Shown: positions 45,428-53,734 of the stretch, one piece after another
How the letters are laid out: each line of letters starts with the position of its first letter
Position numbering within the stretch: position 1 is the first letter of the stretch
Source of the DNA: Clostridium scatologenes
Lineage (GTDB): Bacteria; Bacillota; Clostridia; Clostridiales; Clostridiaceae
NCBI RefSeq assembly: GCF_000968375.1
Contig: NZ_CP009933.1
Location: 4,216,001 to 4,280,000 of the forward strand
Reading direction: 5' to 3'
DNA length: 64,000 nt
Notes under the pieces: model-generated
The model's database searches: none
Seen by the model: only the letters and a program-made list of their open reading frames with translations
What the model was told of the DNA's origin: nothing
Program-made: the position numbers and the translations under genes

Positions 45428-45505
45428 TGTATCACCTCTAACTTTTTAGGTAACCTTAGCTTATTTTTAACTTTTATAAAACTATTTATTCATAATACAA
45501 AAATA

Positions 45506-45555
45506 AAAGAGATATATAAAATTAGAAATTAATTTCTAATTTTATATATCTCTTT
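45506..45555 (-). terminator. Very long perfect inverted repeat terminating ispE
   Basis: A perfect 25-bp inverted repeat with no spacer, AAAGAGATATATAAAATTAG... mirrored to ...CTAATTTTATATATCTCTTT, is followed on the minus strand by TTTTATTTTTG. It lies 15 bp after the ispE stop. Confidence 0.8.
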
Positions 45556-45570
45556 ACTGAGTATTAACAG

Positions 45571-46413
45571 CTAAATTGTCCTTGTTATAAAAGTTTCCCT
45601 ATATCTTTTCTTCATTTTATCATAACACAATTGAGCTTTTAACATATCACTAAAAAATGCAAATATCGTAGGTCCACTGCCACTCATTAGTGTACCTTGT
45701 GCCCCCATATTAATCATCTCTTTCTTTATGTCTTTCAATACTACATGTTTATATAATGTAACATTTTCTAATACATTTTTCATATTCCTTGCTAATGCAT
45801 TTAAATTATTCGCTTCTATACTTGATATTAATAAATTTGTATCAGGATGTCTCTTTATTTTATTTATATCCAAATTTTTATATACTTCTTTGGTAGATAC
45901 TCCAAATGCCGGCTTTACCACAACCAAAATGTGGTTTTTAAAACTATTAAGTTTTGTAATTTTTTCTCCTATACCTTCACAAAGTGCTGTTCCTCCAATA
46001 ACACAGTAAGGTACATCTGCTCCTATGTTTAATCCTAATTTCATAATTTTTTCATCACTTATATCAGGTCTATACATATTTCTCATAGCCTTTAACACTG
46101 CTGCTGCATCTGTACTTCCTCCTGCCAACCCAGCTGCAACAGGTATATATTTTTTTATATAAATGTCTATACCTTCGCATACATCATAAGTTTTCATGAA
46201 AAGCTCTGCTGCTTTATAGGCAAGATTTCTCTCATCCGTAGGTACATACTGTTTATTACAACTTATATTAATACCTTTATCAGTTTTCTTAATGTTTATT
46301 AAATCATATAAATCTATAGTCTGCATTATCATTTGCAAAGTATGATAACCATCTTCTCTTTTTCCTACTACGTCCAATGATAAGTTAATCTTTGCATAAG
46401 CCTTTATTAACAT
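45571..46413 (-). CDS. ispE: 4-diphosphocytidyl-2-C-methyl-D-erythritol kinase
   Basis: A GHMP kinase of the MEP isoprenoid pathway, 280 residues. It has AKINLSLDVVGKREDGYHTL at the N-terminus, the ATP-binding PVAAGLAGGSTDAAAVL near 91-107 and LMSGSGPTIFAFF near 255. I start at ATG 46413 with GGAGGATAAAA; the longer frame to 46434 lacks a site. In B. subtilis ispE is close to veg and yabG, which are also nearby here. Confidence 0.95.
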   Translation of the reverse strand: MLIKAYAKINLSLDVVGKREDGYHTLQMIMQTIDLYDLINIKKTDKGINISCNKQYVPTDERNLAYKAAELFMKTYDVCEGIDIYIKKYIPVAAGLAGGSTDAAAVLKAMRNMYRPDISDEKIMKLGLNIGADVPYCVIGGTALCEGIGEKITKLNSFKNHILVVVKPAFGVSTKEVYKNLDINKIKRHPDTNLLISSIEANNLNALARNMKNVLENVTLYKHVVLKDIKKEMINMGAQGTLMSGSGPTIFAFFSDMLKAQLCYDKMKKRYRETFITRTI

Positions 46414-46471
46414 TTTTATCCTCCAGAAGCACATAAATATAATACTAAAAAATAGTATAATACAAGATTAA

Positions 46472-46522
46472 AATTAAAGCTATACCTTTAAAAAATAAAT
46501 TTTTAAAGGTATAGCTTTAATT
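46472..46522 (-). terminator. Terminator of cphA
   Basis: A 23-bp stem AATTAAAGCTATACCTTTAA... (46472-46494 with 46500-46522) and a 5-nt loop, followed on the minus strand by TTTTAATCTTG. Confidence 0.8.
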
Positions 46523-46541
46523 TATCAGATTTAGTGTCTAT

Positions 46542-49157
46542 TTAAAATGTTGCTGCAAGCTGCTTTTTATCCATATTTATTTTTTCTTTTACTAGCTTTA
46601 CTAAAGGATCTAAATTTTCAAAAAATATTATAATTAAATCTCCTTCTGTGGAATCCTCTATAGCTTTCTTTAAAGCTTCTTTCTCATCTAATATAACATT
46701 GATTTTTCTTTCATTAAATCCAGATTTTATAACACCCTTTTTTATTATATCTGCAATTTCGCCTACTTTTCTTCCTCTTCTATCTTTATCTTCTTTAATA
46801 TAAATATAATCAAAGCTTTTTCCAGAAATCTCACCTATATACTCTGTACTACTATTAGTTCTATCTCCTGGAACACCTATTACTCCTATTAACCTTTTAT
46901 GTTTTATCTCCTTAGCCCCATTAATTACGGCCTTATACCCCTCTATGTTATGTCCATAATCTAATACAACTTTTACTCCATTTATTTCATACATATTAAA
47001 TCTTCCTGGATTATAATTTTCATCTCCATAAAAATTAGTTAATCCTTTCCTTATAATAGAATATTTAATATTTAATCCTATAAGTGCTGCACAAGCAGCC
47101 ATAGCATTTTCTACGTTATATGTTAACTTACCATTTAATGTAATCATCACATCTTTAACCTTTACCATAGGTACTACTTTTTCTTGTTTTTCAACATATA
47201 TAGTATTTTCATGTACATATATACCATATCCACCTTGTTTTATATTTTTTACAAGTGCAGAGTTATATTTATTTTTTGAAAACATAATTATGTTGCTTTT
47301 AATTCTATCTAAAATTTTAAGACTAACAGGATCATCTGCATTTATAACTACATAACCATCATACTTTACTGCTTCTGCAACTAATGATTTTACATATGCT
47401 AAATCTTCTATAGTTTCTATTCCATCTATACCTAAATGATCTTCGGTAATATTTGTAATAACTCCTACATCTGCTAAATCATAAGCAAGCCCCTTTCTTA
47501 TTATGCCACCCCTAGCTGTTTCCAATACTGCAGCATCTATTCCCTTATTACCAAGAATAACTCTGGCACTATTATATCCTGTAGTATCACCTTTCTCTAT
47601 ACATTTATTGTCTACATATATTCCTCCTGTAGTGGTCATTCCAACATTATATCCTGCTAAGGTCATCACATGTCCTATAAGTCTCGTTGTTGTGGTTTTT
47701 CCATTTGTACCTGTAACAGATATAACAGGTATACTTCTTGGAATATCCTTAAACATCATATCTACTATATTACCTGCTACATTTCTACTTAACCCTTTAC
47801 TTGGATAATGGTGCATTCTTATACCTGGTGCTGCATTTACTTCCATTATAGCGCCATCCCCTATAGGTTCAGCTATATTACTACAGCATATATCTATACC
47901 ACATATATCAAGTCCTATAGTTTTAGCGGCTCTTTCACATATTTCTATATTTTCTTCACACATATCATCGGTGCAATCTATTGCCTCTCCGCCAGTAGAT
48001 AAGTTAGCTTTTTCCCTTAATTCTAATTTTTTCCCATTTTCTATAACACTATCTAAGTTATAACCTTTTTTAAAAATACTTAACTTCAATTCTTCATCTA
48101 TTTTTACTTTAGTTAGTGGTTTTTCATGCCCTTCTCCTCTTTTTGAATCTTTATTTAATTCATATATAAGCTGTTTTATACTTTTTGTTCCATCTCCTAT
48201 GACATAAGGAGGTATTCTTTCAGATGCTGCCACTACTTTATAATCTACAACACATACTCTATAATCTTTTCCAAATATATTTTTTTCAATAATTATGTCC
48301 TTAAAATTTTCATATAACATTCTATAGGTTTTAACAAGTTCTTTTTCATTCTTTATGTTAACGAATACACCTTTACCTTGATTTCCATACCGTGGTTTTA
48401 AAACCACGGGATATCCTATTCTATTGGCTTTAAATAGCAATTCCAAAACATTTTTTATTACGTCACCTTCTGCTACAGGTAAACATTGATTATATAAAAG
48501 TTCTTTACACAATAATTTATCACAAGCTATATCCACTCCTATAGCTTTAGTATCACCATCAATAGTTGCTTCTATAATTTTACTATACTTTCCATATCCT
48601 AATTGAAACATACTACCTTCCCCTAATTTTATAATGGGTATTTCTCTCTTTTTAGCCTCTGTTATTATACTTAATGTACTTGGTCCAATCTCTTCTTCAT
48701 TTAACATACTTTTTAGCAATTTTAAATCATTTTCTAAATTAAATGTCGTTCCGTTTATTAATGAATTTATTAATGCTACAGATATTTTACCTATTTCCAT
48801 TGCTACATTTTTATACATATACTCATATATTATATAATATTTATCTCCAGATATTTCTCTAGCCTTTCCATAAGAAACATCCATACCTAAAGTGTTTTGT
48901 AATCCTATTATAATATGTTCACACACATGTGCAAGATATGTTCCTTCTTTGATTCTTTTCACAAAACCTCCATCTTCATCTATACCACATCTATGTTCTT
49001 TTAACTGAGGAATCATTTCAATTAATCTTTTATTAAAATTTTTTATTTCCTTAGTTTGAACTTCACTATATCCTTCTAAATCCACATTAATTTTTATACA
49101 TTTTCTGTGAGAATATATATTTCTACCACTAAAAACTTTAATATCTTCTATTTTCAT
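46542..49157 (-). CDS. cphA: Cyanophycin synthetase
   Basis: It polymerises arginine onto a poly-aspartate backbone to make cyanophycin, a nitrogen store. The 871-residue protein has the N-terminal domain (SGRNIYSHRKCIKI), an ATP-grasp domain with LKPRYGNQGKG near 254-264, and a Mur-ligase-like domain with VTGTNGKTTTTRL near 482-494. Homologues begin at the ATG at 49157; TTG 49193 overlaps cphB. The AGGAGG site is about 15 bases upstream, longer than usual. cphB lies immediately before it, so making and breaking are co-encoded. Confidence 0.95.
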   Translation of the reverse strand: MKIEDIKVFSGRNIYSHRKCIKINVDLEGYSEVQTKEIKNFNKRLIEMIPQLKEHRCGIDEDGGFVKRIKEGTYLAHVCEHIIIGLQNTLGMDVSYGKAREISGDKYYIIYEYMYKNVAMEIGKISVALINSLINGTTFNLENDLKLLKSMLNEEEIGPSTLSIITEAKKREIPIIKLGEGSMFQLGYGKYSKIIEATIDGDTKAIGVDIACDKLLCKELLYNQCLPVAEGDVIKNVLELLFKANRIGYPVVLKPRYGNQGKGVFVNIKNEKELVKTYRMLYENFKDIIIEKNIFGKDYRVCVVDYKVVAASERIPPYVIGDGTKSIKQLIYELNKDSKRGEGHEKPLTKVKIDEELKLSIFKKGYNLDSVIENGKKLELREKANLSTGGEAIDCTDDMCEENIEICERAAKTIGLDICGIDICCSNIAEPIGDGAIMEVNAAPGIRMHHYPSKGLSRNVAGNIVDMMFKDIPRSIPVISVTGTNGKTTTTRLIGHVMTLAGYNVGMTTTGGIYVDNKCIEKGDTTGYNSARVILGNKGIDAAVLETARGGIIRKGLAYDLADVGVITNITEDHLGIDGIETIEDLAYVKSLVAEAVKYDGYVVINADDPVSLKILDRIKSNIIMFSKNKYNSALVKNIKQGGYGIYVHENTIYVEKQEKVVPMVKVKDVMITLNGKLTYNVENAMAACAALIGLNIKYSIIRKGLTNFYGDENYNPGRFNMYEINGVKVVLDYGHNIEGYKAVINGAKEIKHKRLIGVIGVPGDRTNSSTEYIGEISGKSFDYIYIKEDKDRRGRKVGEIADIIKKGVIKSGFNERKINVILDEKEALKKAIEDSTEGDLIIIFFENLDPLVKLVKEKINMDKKQLAATF

Positions 49158-49182
49158 TTTTAAATATATTTTCCTCCTATAT

Positions 49183-50004
49183 TTAAATATCAAATTTACT
49201 AATGGGTTTTTTATTTGCTAAATCAAAGATATCTCCATACTTAAGTATATGTAACTTTACATTAAAGATAGATAATATATCATCTGGATGCTGTTCTGAT
49301 ACATTACTATAACTTATACGGCTTCCATCTATTATATATACAGCTCCAGAGCCTATAACCTTAAATTTTCCATCATCATAAACTTCAATTGCAGTATCTT
49401 CATCTATACCTATCCCTAAACTTTCAGGATTTTCTGCTATTCCAACAAGTAACCTACCTATTCTTCCTCTTTGCGCAAAATGTTGATCTATTATTACTCC
49501 TTTAATTAAACCTAATCCAGGTGCCATTTTTAATGTACATTTTCTTGGTGATTCTTCGTTGGGCCCTGTTACTACCATAGTATCACTCATAACTGAAGCC
49601 CCAGCTGAAGTTCCTACAAATATACACTTTTTTTCATAAACTTCTTTCATCTTTGTACATAAAGGCGTTCCTCCTATTAAACTAGTTATTCTTAATTGAT
49701 CTCCTCCTGTAAAAAAAATTAAAGAAGCACTATCTATTACTTCTATATTATCTTTATCAAAAGCACTTTTTCTATCTCTTATATTTAAAACTTTTATATT
49801 TTTTACTCCCAATTGTTGAAAAATTTTTGTATATTCATTCCCAAGTTCCTCTGGTAATTCTGAAGCAATAGTAGCTATTACCAATGTATTTTCTTCTTTA
49901 TCTAATCTATTACATACTTCCTTTAATATTATTTTGGGACCTTTTTTATCCTCTGCACCACCTATTATTATCAAATTTCCCTCTAATTTTTCTTCTAAAT
50001 CCAA
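49183..50004 (-). CDS. cphB: Cyanophycinase
   Basis: This serine peptidase releases beta-Asp-Arg dipeptides from cyanophycin. The protein of about 273 residues has the nucleophile in FVGTSAGASVMSD (Ser133) and NLIIIGGAEDKKGPKIIL near the N-terminus. The start is TTG 50004, with AGGAGG eight bases upstream; the longer frame overlaps that site. Its stop overlaps the upstream TTG of cphA, and the pair are coupled. It lacks a signal peptide, so it acts in the cytoplasm. Confidence 0.95.
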   Translation of the reverse strand: MDLEEKLEGNLIIIGGAEDKKGPKIILKEVCNRLDKEENTLVIATIASELPEELGNEYTKIFQQLGVKNIKVLNIRDRKSAFDKDNIEVIDSASLIFFTGGDQLRITSLIGGTPLCTKMKEVYEKKCIFVGTSAGASVMSDTMVVTGPNEESPRKCTLKMAPGLGLIKGVIIDQHFAQRGRIGRLLVGIAENPESLGIGIDEDTAIEVYDDGKFKVIGSGAVYIIDGSRISYSNVSEQHPDDILSIFNVKLHILKYGDIFDLANKKPISKFDI

Positions 50005-50162
50005 ATTATATGCCTCCTCTTCCTCCAACAATTATTACTTTAATACTTATATTTTGTACTAAGCAGAGAGATAAATTCTTCTAAATTTTTAAACAAACTA
50101 TTAAAAATTATTTCATAGATATTTTATATATTTACCACATTTTTAATTATTATACACATAAA

Positions 50163-50186
50163 AAAATCGTGGAAATCCACGATTTT
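50163..50186 (-). terminator. Second terminator downstream of the SipL-like gene
   Basis: A 10-bp stem AAAATCGTGG/CCACGATTTT (50163-50172 and 50177-50186) with a 4-nt loop, followed by six T on the minus strand. It lies about 150 bp past the SipL-like stop, beyond the repeat element. Confidence 0.8.
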
Positions 50187-50240
50187 ATACGTACAAAATA
50201 TAAATTAATAGTTTTTATTTTAAGCACAATGCAACGGAAC

Positions 50241-50316
50241 TTTTTTAGAGGACAATTGACAGAGGACAGTGAAGGATGATTTTTCTCCGCTTTGCTGTCA
50301 AATGTCCTCTAAAAAA
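50241..50316. repeat. MITE-like inverted-repeat element
   Basis: Terminal inverted repeats of about 22 bp (TTTTTTAGAGGACAATTGAC at 50241-50260 and its near complement at 50295-50316) enclose a 32-bp centre. Only one copy occurs in this window. It lies between the SipL-like stop and that gene's distal terminator, so it looks like an insertion. A nearby hairpin AATGC-TTC-GCATT (50315-50327) with a T-run on the minus strand gives the gene a terminator at the element edge. Confidence 0.6.
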
Positions 50317-50327
50317 TGCTTCGCATT
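50315..50327 (-). terminator. Short terminator at the edge of the repeat element
   Basis: Hairpin AATGC-GAA-GCATT (minus strand) followed by TTTTTT, 5 bp past the SipL-like stop codon. The T-run is part of the repeat's terminal arm. Confidence 0.6.
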
Positions 50328-50331
50328 ATTT

Positions 50332-51891
50332 TTATATTATAGCTCTTCCAGGTATTATAAGTTTATCTCCAACTTTTACCAAATTCGCATCTTCTATTTC
50401 GTTAAGTTCCACTAACGATTCTATTGTTGTACGATACTTTTTAGCTATTTTCCAAATAGTATCACCATGTTGTACAACATAAATAGTAAGACTTGCATTT
50501 TTCTTAGGTATCTCTCCTTCTACAGGAACTATATCTACTAAAAGTTCTTTATGTGTTGAATAATTAACCCTAGCATATATATCTACTAAAGCTTTTATTT
50601 CTATGTTATCTAATTCAATGGAAGCTTCCAAATTCTCAAGACTCATTTTTGCTATGCACTGCATATCAATCTTACATCCTGGTATGTCTACTCCATAATT
50701 GAATGGTATTTCTTCATTAACTGTGTACACATACTTTTCCTCATCAAAAGTTTTATATAATACTTCTACATTTAAGACCCCTTCTACAATTACCTTATCT
50801 TCTACTATTTTCTTATCTGTAATACAAGCTTCTCCACAACACATAATTATTTTTGATACCTTAGGTCTATTACTTAGCTCAATAGCACCCTTTACTATGC
50901 TCTTGCAATCAGAATGCCCATGCATAACATTAACTTGATAATCTTTTCTATCCATATTCATAAGTTCATAAGGTGAATATGCATCTTCTATTATATCCAT
51001 TTCTTCTTTATACATTACTTTTGTATTTGATTTTACTATAGCCTCTACATCAACTATCCTATTTTCTCCTAAATCATCTTCTCTTACATTAAATTCCATC
51101 GCATCTACTTTAAAACTGCTATAGCTGTCCATCATAGGATTTACATCCTTTAATTCCAGTTCTTTATTTACATCAACATCATCCTCAATATATATTATAT
51201 CTTTGGAATCTTTTGCTCTATAAAGTAATGATACTAATACTCCAGCAGAAACTGAAATTTTTTCCTCCATAATCTTAGTTTCTTTTTTATGAACCTTGAC
51301 ATCACATTTCAATACATCTCCTACCTGAGGATTATCCATAGGAATTTGAATATGGCTTTTTGCCACTAAATCTCCGGAAACTGTACCAACTATTTTATCC
51401 ATAGTTGTAGGGTTTTTTAACATTTGTATGTCTTGAGACCCTGTAATATCTTTTATGACTTTAAAATCATAATTCTTAAATACTTCCGCTTTTAATTTTA
51501 TAATTCCTTCAATAGCAACCTTTCTTTCATTAACTATACTACATTCCATATGTTCAATATAAGAATCACAATCACACATCATCTTATGTTCAGCTCCAGG
51601 TACGTCTACATAATTAGAAAATTTGCCTATATAATTTGTGCTATAAATCCCTGTACCTTCCTCCTCATCTGCCAAGTAAATTACTGTATATTTTACTTCT
51701 CCTTCTACCAAAATTTTGTCTTGCATCATTTCTTTACTTACAATAGATGGTTTAGCATCAAGCATTAATACCTGATTAACATCAGGATGTGTATCCGGTA
51801 TAACATATTCAGATTTAACTACTGTATCACAAAAATTTTCTGTTAACAGCTGTTCACATTCTATATTCTCTCTAATCAGCTCCATATCCAT
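50332..51891 (-). CDS. sipL: SipL-like spore coat morphogenesis protein (DUF3794/SPOCS and LysM)
   Basis: A 519-residue protein with repeated beta-rich SPOCS/DUF3794 units and a C-terminal LysM domain (YVVQHGDTIWKIAKKYRTTI to about 515). This matches SipL of Clostridioides difficile, which binds SpoIVA through its LysM domain to anchor the coat and replaces SpoVID of Bacillus. No signal peptide is seen, consistent with mother-cell cytosol. GGGAGGGAG precedes the ATG. A possible sigma-E promoter lies upstream. The name rests on architecture. Confidence 0.8.
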   Translation of the reverse strand: MDMELIRENIECEQLLTENFCDTVVKSEYVIPDTHPDVNQVLMLDAKPSIVSKEMMQDKILVEGEVKYTVIYLADEEEGTGIYSTNYIGKFSNYVDVPGAEHKMMCDCDSYIEHMECSIVNERKVAIEGIIKLKAEVFKNYDFKVIKDITGSQDIQMLKNPTTMDKIVGTVSGDLVAKSHIQIPMDNPQVGDVLKCDVKVHKKETKIMEEKISVSAGVLVSLLYRAKDSKDIIYIEDDVDVNKELELKDVNPMMDSYSSFKVDAMEFNVREDDLGENRIVDVEAIVKSNTKVMYKEEMDIIEDAYSPYELMNMDRKDYQVNVMHGHSDCKSIVKGAIELSNRPKVSKIIMCCGEACITDKKIVEDKVIVEGVLNVEVLYKTFDEEKYVYTVNEEIPFNYGVDIPGCKIDMQCIAKMSLENLEASIELDNIEIKALVDIYARVNYSTHKELLVDIVPVEGEIPKKNASLTIYVVQHGDTIWKIAKKYRTTIESLVELNEIEDANLVKVGDKLIIPGRAII

Positions 51892-51925
51892 AATTGTATC
51901 TCCCTCCCATAAAACCTACTATTTA

Positions 51926-51954
51926 TTTATATAAACAGTAAGCAAGAAATATGA
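51926..51954 (-). promoter_or_regulatory. Possible sigma-E promoter of the SipL-like gene
   Basis: TCATATT (51948-51954) matches the sigma-E -35, and after a 14-nt spacer TATATAAAT (51925-51933) is a partial match to CATACAAT. The position, about 35-60 bp before the start, fits mother-cell expression. Confidence 0.4.
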
Positions 51955-52069
51955 TAAAAACTTGTACTGTTTTTACACAAATAAATATATAGAGAGAGAC
52001 AATCTATTACAATATTCATCATTTTTATTACTTTATTTTATTCACATTGTCGCACAATGTTTGTCTATA

Positions 52070-52098
52070 TTGACATTTGCAAAATTTTGGGGTAATAT
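52070..52098 (+). promoter_or_regulatory. Sigma-A promoter of candidate small RNA
   Basis: TTGACA (52070-52075), a 17-nt spacer and TAATAT (52093-52098) on the plus strand point into the gap between the SipL-like gene and veg. Confidence 0.6.
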
Positions 52099-52104
52099 TT
52101 AAAA

Positions 52105-52190
52105 TGGTTGTTGACCATATAACCTCTCATAAATTCTCAATACCCTTTTATACCATAGTTGAAAGATGGAAACCCACCATCTTTCTTTTA
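52105..52190 (+). ncRNA. Candidate small RNA of about 85 nt
   Basis: A sigma-A-like promoter and a plus-strand intrinsic terminator (GAAAGATGG/CCATCTTTC, 52161-52169 and 52177-52185, then TTTT) define a short transcript with no credible protein. A small hairpin ATGGT-TGTTG-ACCAT (about 52103-52117) lies at its 5' end. It fills the 370-bp gap between two minus-strand genes. No known RNA family is recognised. Confidence 0.5.
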
Positions 52191-52238
52191 ATTGTACATG
52201 CTATACATCAGTTTTTCTTAACTATAAAAATAAAAAAA

Positions 52239-52261
52239 TTGGTACTAAAATTTAGTACCAA
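52239..52261 (-). terminator. Terminator of veg
   Basis: An 11-bp palindrome TTGGTACTAAA/TTTAGTACCAA (52239-52249 and 52251-52261), followed by TTTTTTTATTTTT on the minus strand. Confidence 0.85.
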
Positions 52262-52263
52262 TA

Positions 52264-52500
52264 TTATACTGCAAAAACGAGTTGCACTGTCTTTGTTAAA
52301 ACATCCGAATAACTATAAGTCACTTTCCTCTGGGTGTCACTTTCTAATCTAATCACAAATATGCTAGGATAGGCTTTTTCAATTACTCCACTGTTTACAA
52401 AAACTTTTCTTCTACCACCATTTGCTTTTAGAGTCACTTTATCGCCAACATGACCTTCAATATCTTTCTTTATTGAAGCCAATACATTTCCTCTTTCCAC
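52264..52500 (-). CDS. veg: Veg family protein
   Basis: A 78-residue Veg protein: VLASIKKDIEGHVGDKVTL, KANGGRRKVFVNSGVIEKAYPS, FVIRLESDTQRKVTYSYSDVL. Veg in B. subtilis is abundant and affects biofilm regulation; its molecular role is not settled. I choose GTG 52500, with AGAGGGTG six bases upstream; the upstream extension to 52584 is not conserved. It sits next to yabG, as in B. subtilis, and has two strong promoters. Confidence 0.93.
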   Translation of the reverse strand: MERGNVLASIKKDIEGHVGDKVTLKANGGRRKVFVNSGVIEKAYPSIFVIRLESDTQRKVTYSYSDVLTKTVQLVFAV

Positions 52501-52527
52501 AACAAACACCCTCTTTCCACATTTTAT

Positions 52528-52556
52528 ATTATATATCCTAACATATATAATGTCAA
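52528..52556 (-). promoter_or_regulatory. Perfect-consensus sigma-A promoter of veg (P1)
   Basis: TTGACA (52551-52556), a 17-nt spacer and TATAAT (52528-52533), a full match to the consensus at both boxes and at the spacer. Confidence 0.9.
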
Positions 52557-52567
52557 CTAAACTTTTT

Positions 52568-52597
52568 ATTTTATCAGTTAACAATTTGTTTTGTCAA
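52568..52597 (-). promoter_or_regulatory. Second upstream sigma-A promoter of veg (P2)
   Basis: TTGACA (52592-52597), an 18-nt spacer and TAAAAT (52568-52573), in tandem about 40 bp upstream of P1. Confidence 0.7.
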
Positions 52598-52703
52598 TAT
52601 TAATTTTTTGTTAACTATCTAAAATATTTAATTTTTTAATACCTTAGGTATTATTCCCTTACACTTCCTCATATATACAACTATTCTTAAAAAATTATAA
52701 ATT

Positions 52704-53570
52704 TTATGCATAAGACGATTTAGGAAACCCTTCTCTATACTTACCTCTGGTTTGCAATCCTCCTATCCCCTTAGTACCAGTTATAGTATTCTGTAATGCT
52801 TCTTGTATAGACACTACCTTTCCTATATTAGCATAAGCTACTTTTTCACATAAAAATACAGGATCTAAACAATGTATTAATACTCTTCTAGGAGAACTGG
52901 CAAAATTAGCACCTGCGTCTAATATAGCTTCATAACATGATTGACATGCTCCTGCAAATATAATTAAATCATCATAGCTAGCTTCGTAATTTCTAAGCTC
53001 TGATACGCACTTAACAAAATACTTTGAATTTTTATAATTGTCTAAATTCATATAATCACTAACATCCTTACTTACAGAATCATGTCCTGTAATCACAACT
53101 ACATCAGGCTTCACTCTTTTTACCAAATCAACTATAAACTTTGGCTGCTCACTCTCAACAATATTTTTACCTACTACATCTAACTTAAGCTGCTTATACA
53201 CCTTAAGACATACATCCAAATATTCTGGATCTCCATCTACATGCAATACCCTGCCTGGTCTTCCAAATGTGAGTTCCTTATTAGAAGTATCAGCTGTTCT
53301 TATTCTTCTATATGCTCTATCAATTTCGTGTCTATTTGATAAAACATTCTTAATCGACATATTTACTTTTCTACTAAACACTTCTTCTGATTCTGTTTGT
53401 GAATTATCAGGCACAATTTCTAAATCTTCTTCTGGGGAGTCTGCAATTATTCTTAAATTTATTCCTTTTAGTGTATAAATTATATTACCATCATTCTCCC
53501 TTACATCTATAATCTTAAAAGTAATATCCTTTCCATATGATTTCCTAACAACTATATCATCTATTTTCAT
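52704..53570 (-). CDS. yabG: Sporulation-specific protease YabG
   Basis: YabG processes coat proteins and, in C. difficile, cortex hydrolases. The 288-residue protein matches: KIDDIVVRKSYGKDITFKI at the start, GRPGRVLHVDGDPEYLDVC, VVVITGHDSVSKD, FAGACQSCYEAILDAGANFASSPRRVLIHCLDPV. The conserved Cys/His/Asp residues likely form the active site. I use ATG 53570 with GAGGGG six bases upstream; the frame to 53576 overlaps that site. Confidence 0.96.
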   Translation of the reverse strand: MKIDDIVVRKSYGKDITFKIIDVRENDGNIIYTLKGINLRIIADSPEEDLEIVPDNSQTESEEVFSRKVNMSIKNVLSNRHEIDRAYRRIRTADTSNKELTFGRPGRVLHVDGDPEYLDVCLKVYKQLKLDVVGKNIVESEQPKFIVDLVKRVKPDVVVITGHDSVSKDVSDYMNLDNYKNSKYFVKCVSELRNYEASYDDLIIFAGACQSCYEAILDAGANFASSPRRVLIHCLDPVFLCEKVAYANIGKVVSIQEALQNTITGTKGIGGLQTRGKYREGFPKSSYA

Positions 53571-53678
53571 ATACAACCCCTCATAATATAAGACTATGCT
53601 ATATAATATGTTTTTTTTATAAAATGGTGAATTTCAACTTATGAATGATAAAAAGCTTTAGATAATACTAAAACAAAA

Positions 53679-53726
53679 ATAGACATATTAGCATGATTCT
53701 TAATTTTCAATGCTCTATATGTCTAT
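53679..53726 (-). terminator. Terminator of the first CotS-family gene
   Basis: A 10-bp stem ATAGACATAT/ATATGTCTAT (53679-53688 and 53717-53726), extended by inner AGCAT/ATGCT pairing, followed by TTTTTGTTTT on the minus strand. Confidence 0.75.
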
Positions 53727-53734
53727 TAAGAACT

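Noticed and set aside
52077..52352. A 91-codon plus-strand frame over the small RNA candidate
   Set aside because: It has no ribosome binding site, runs antisense into the end of veg and shows no family resemblance.
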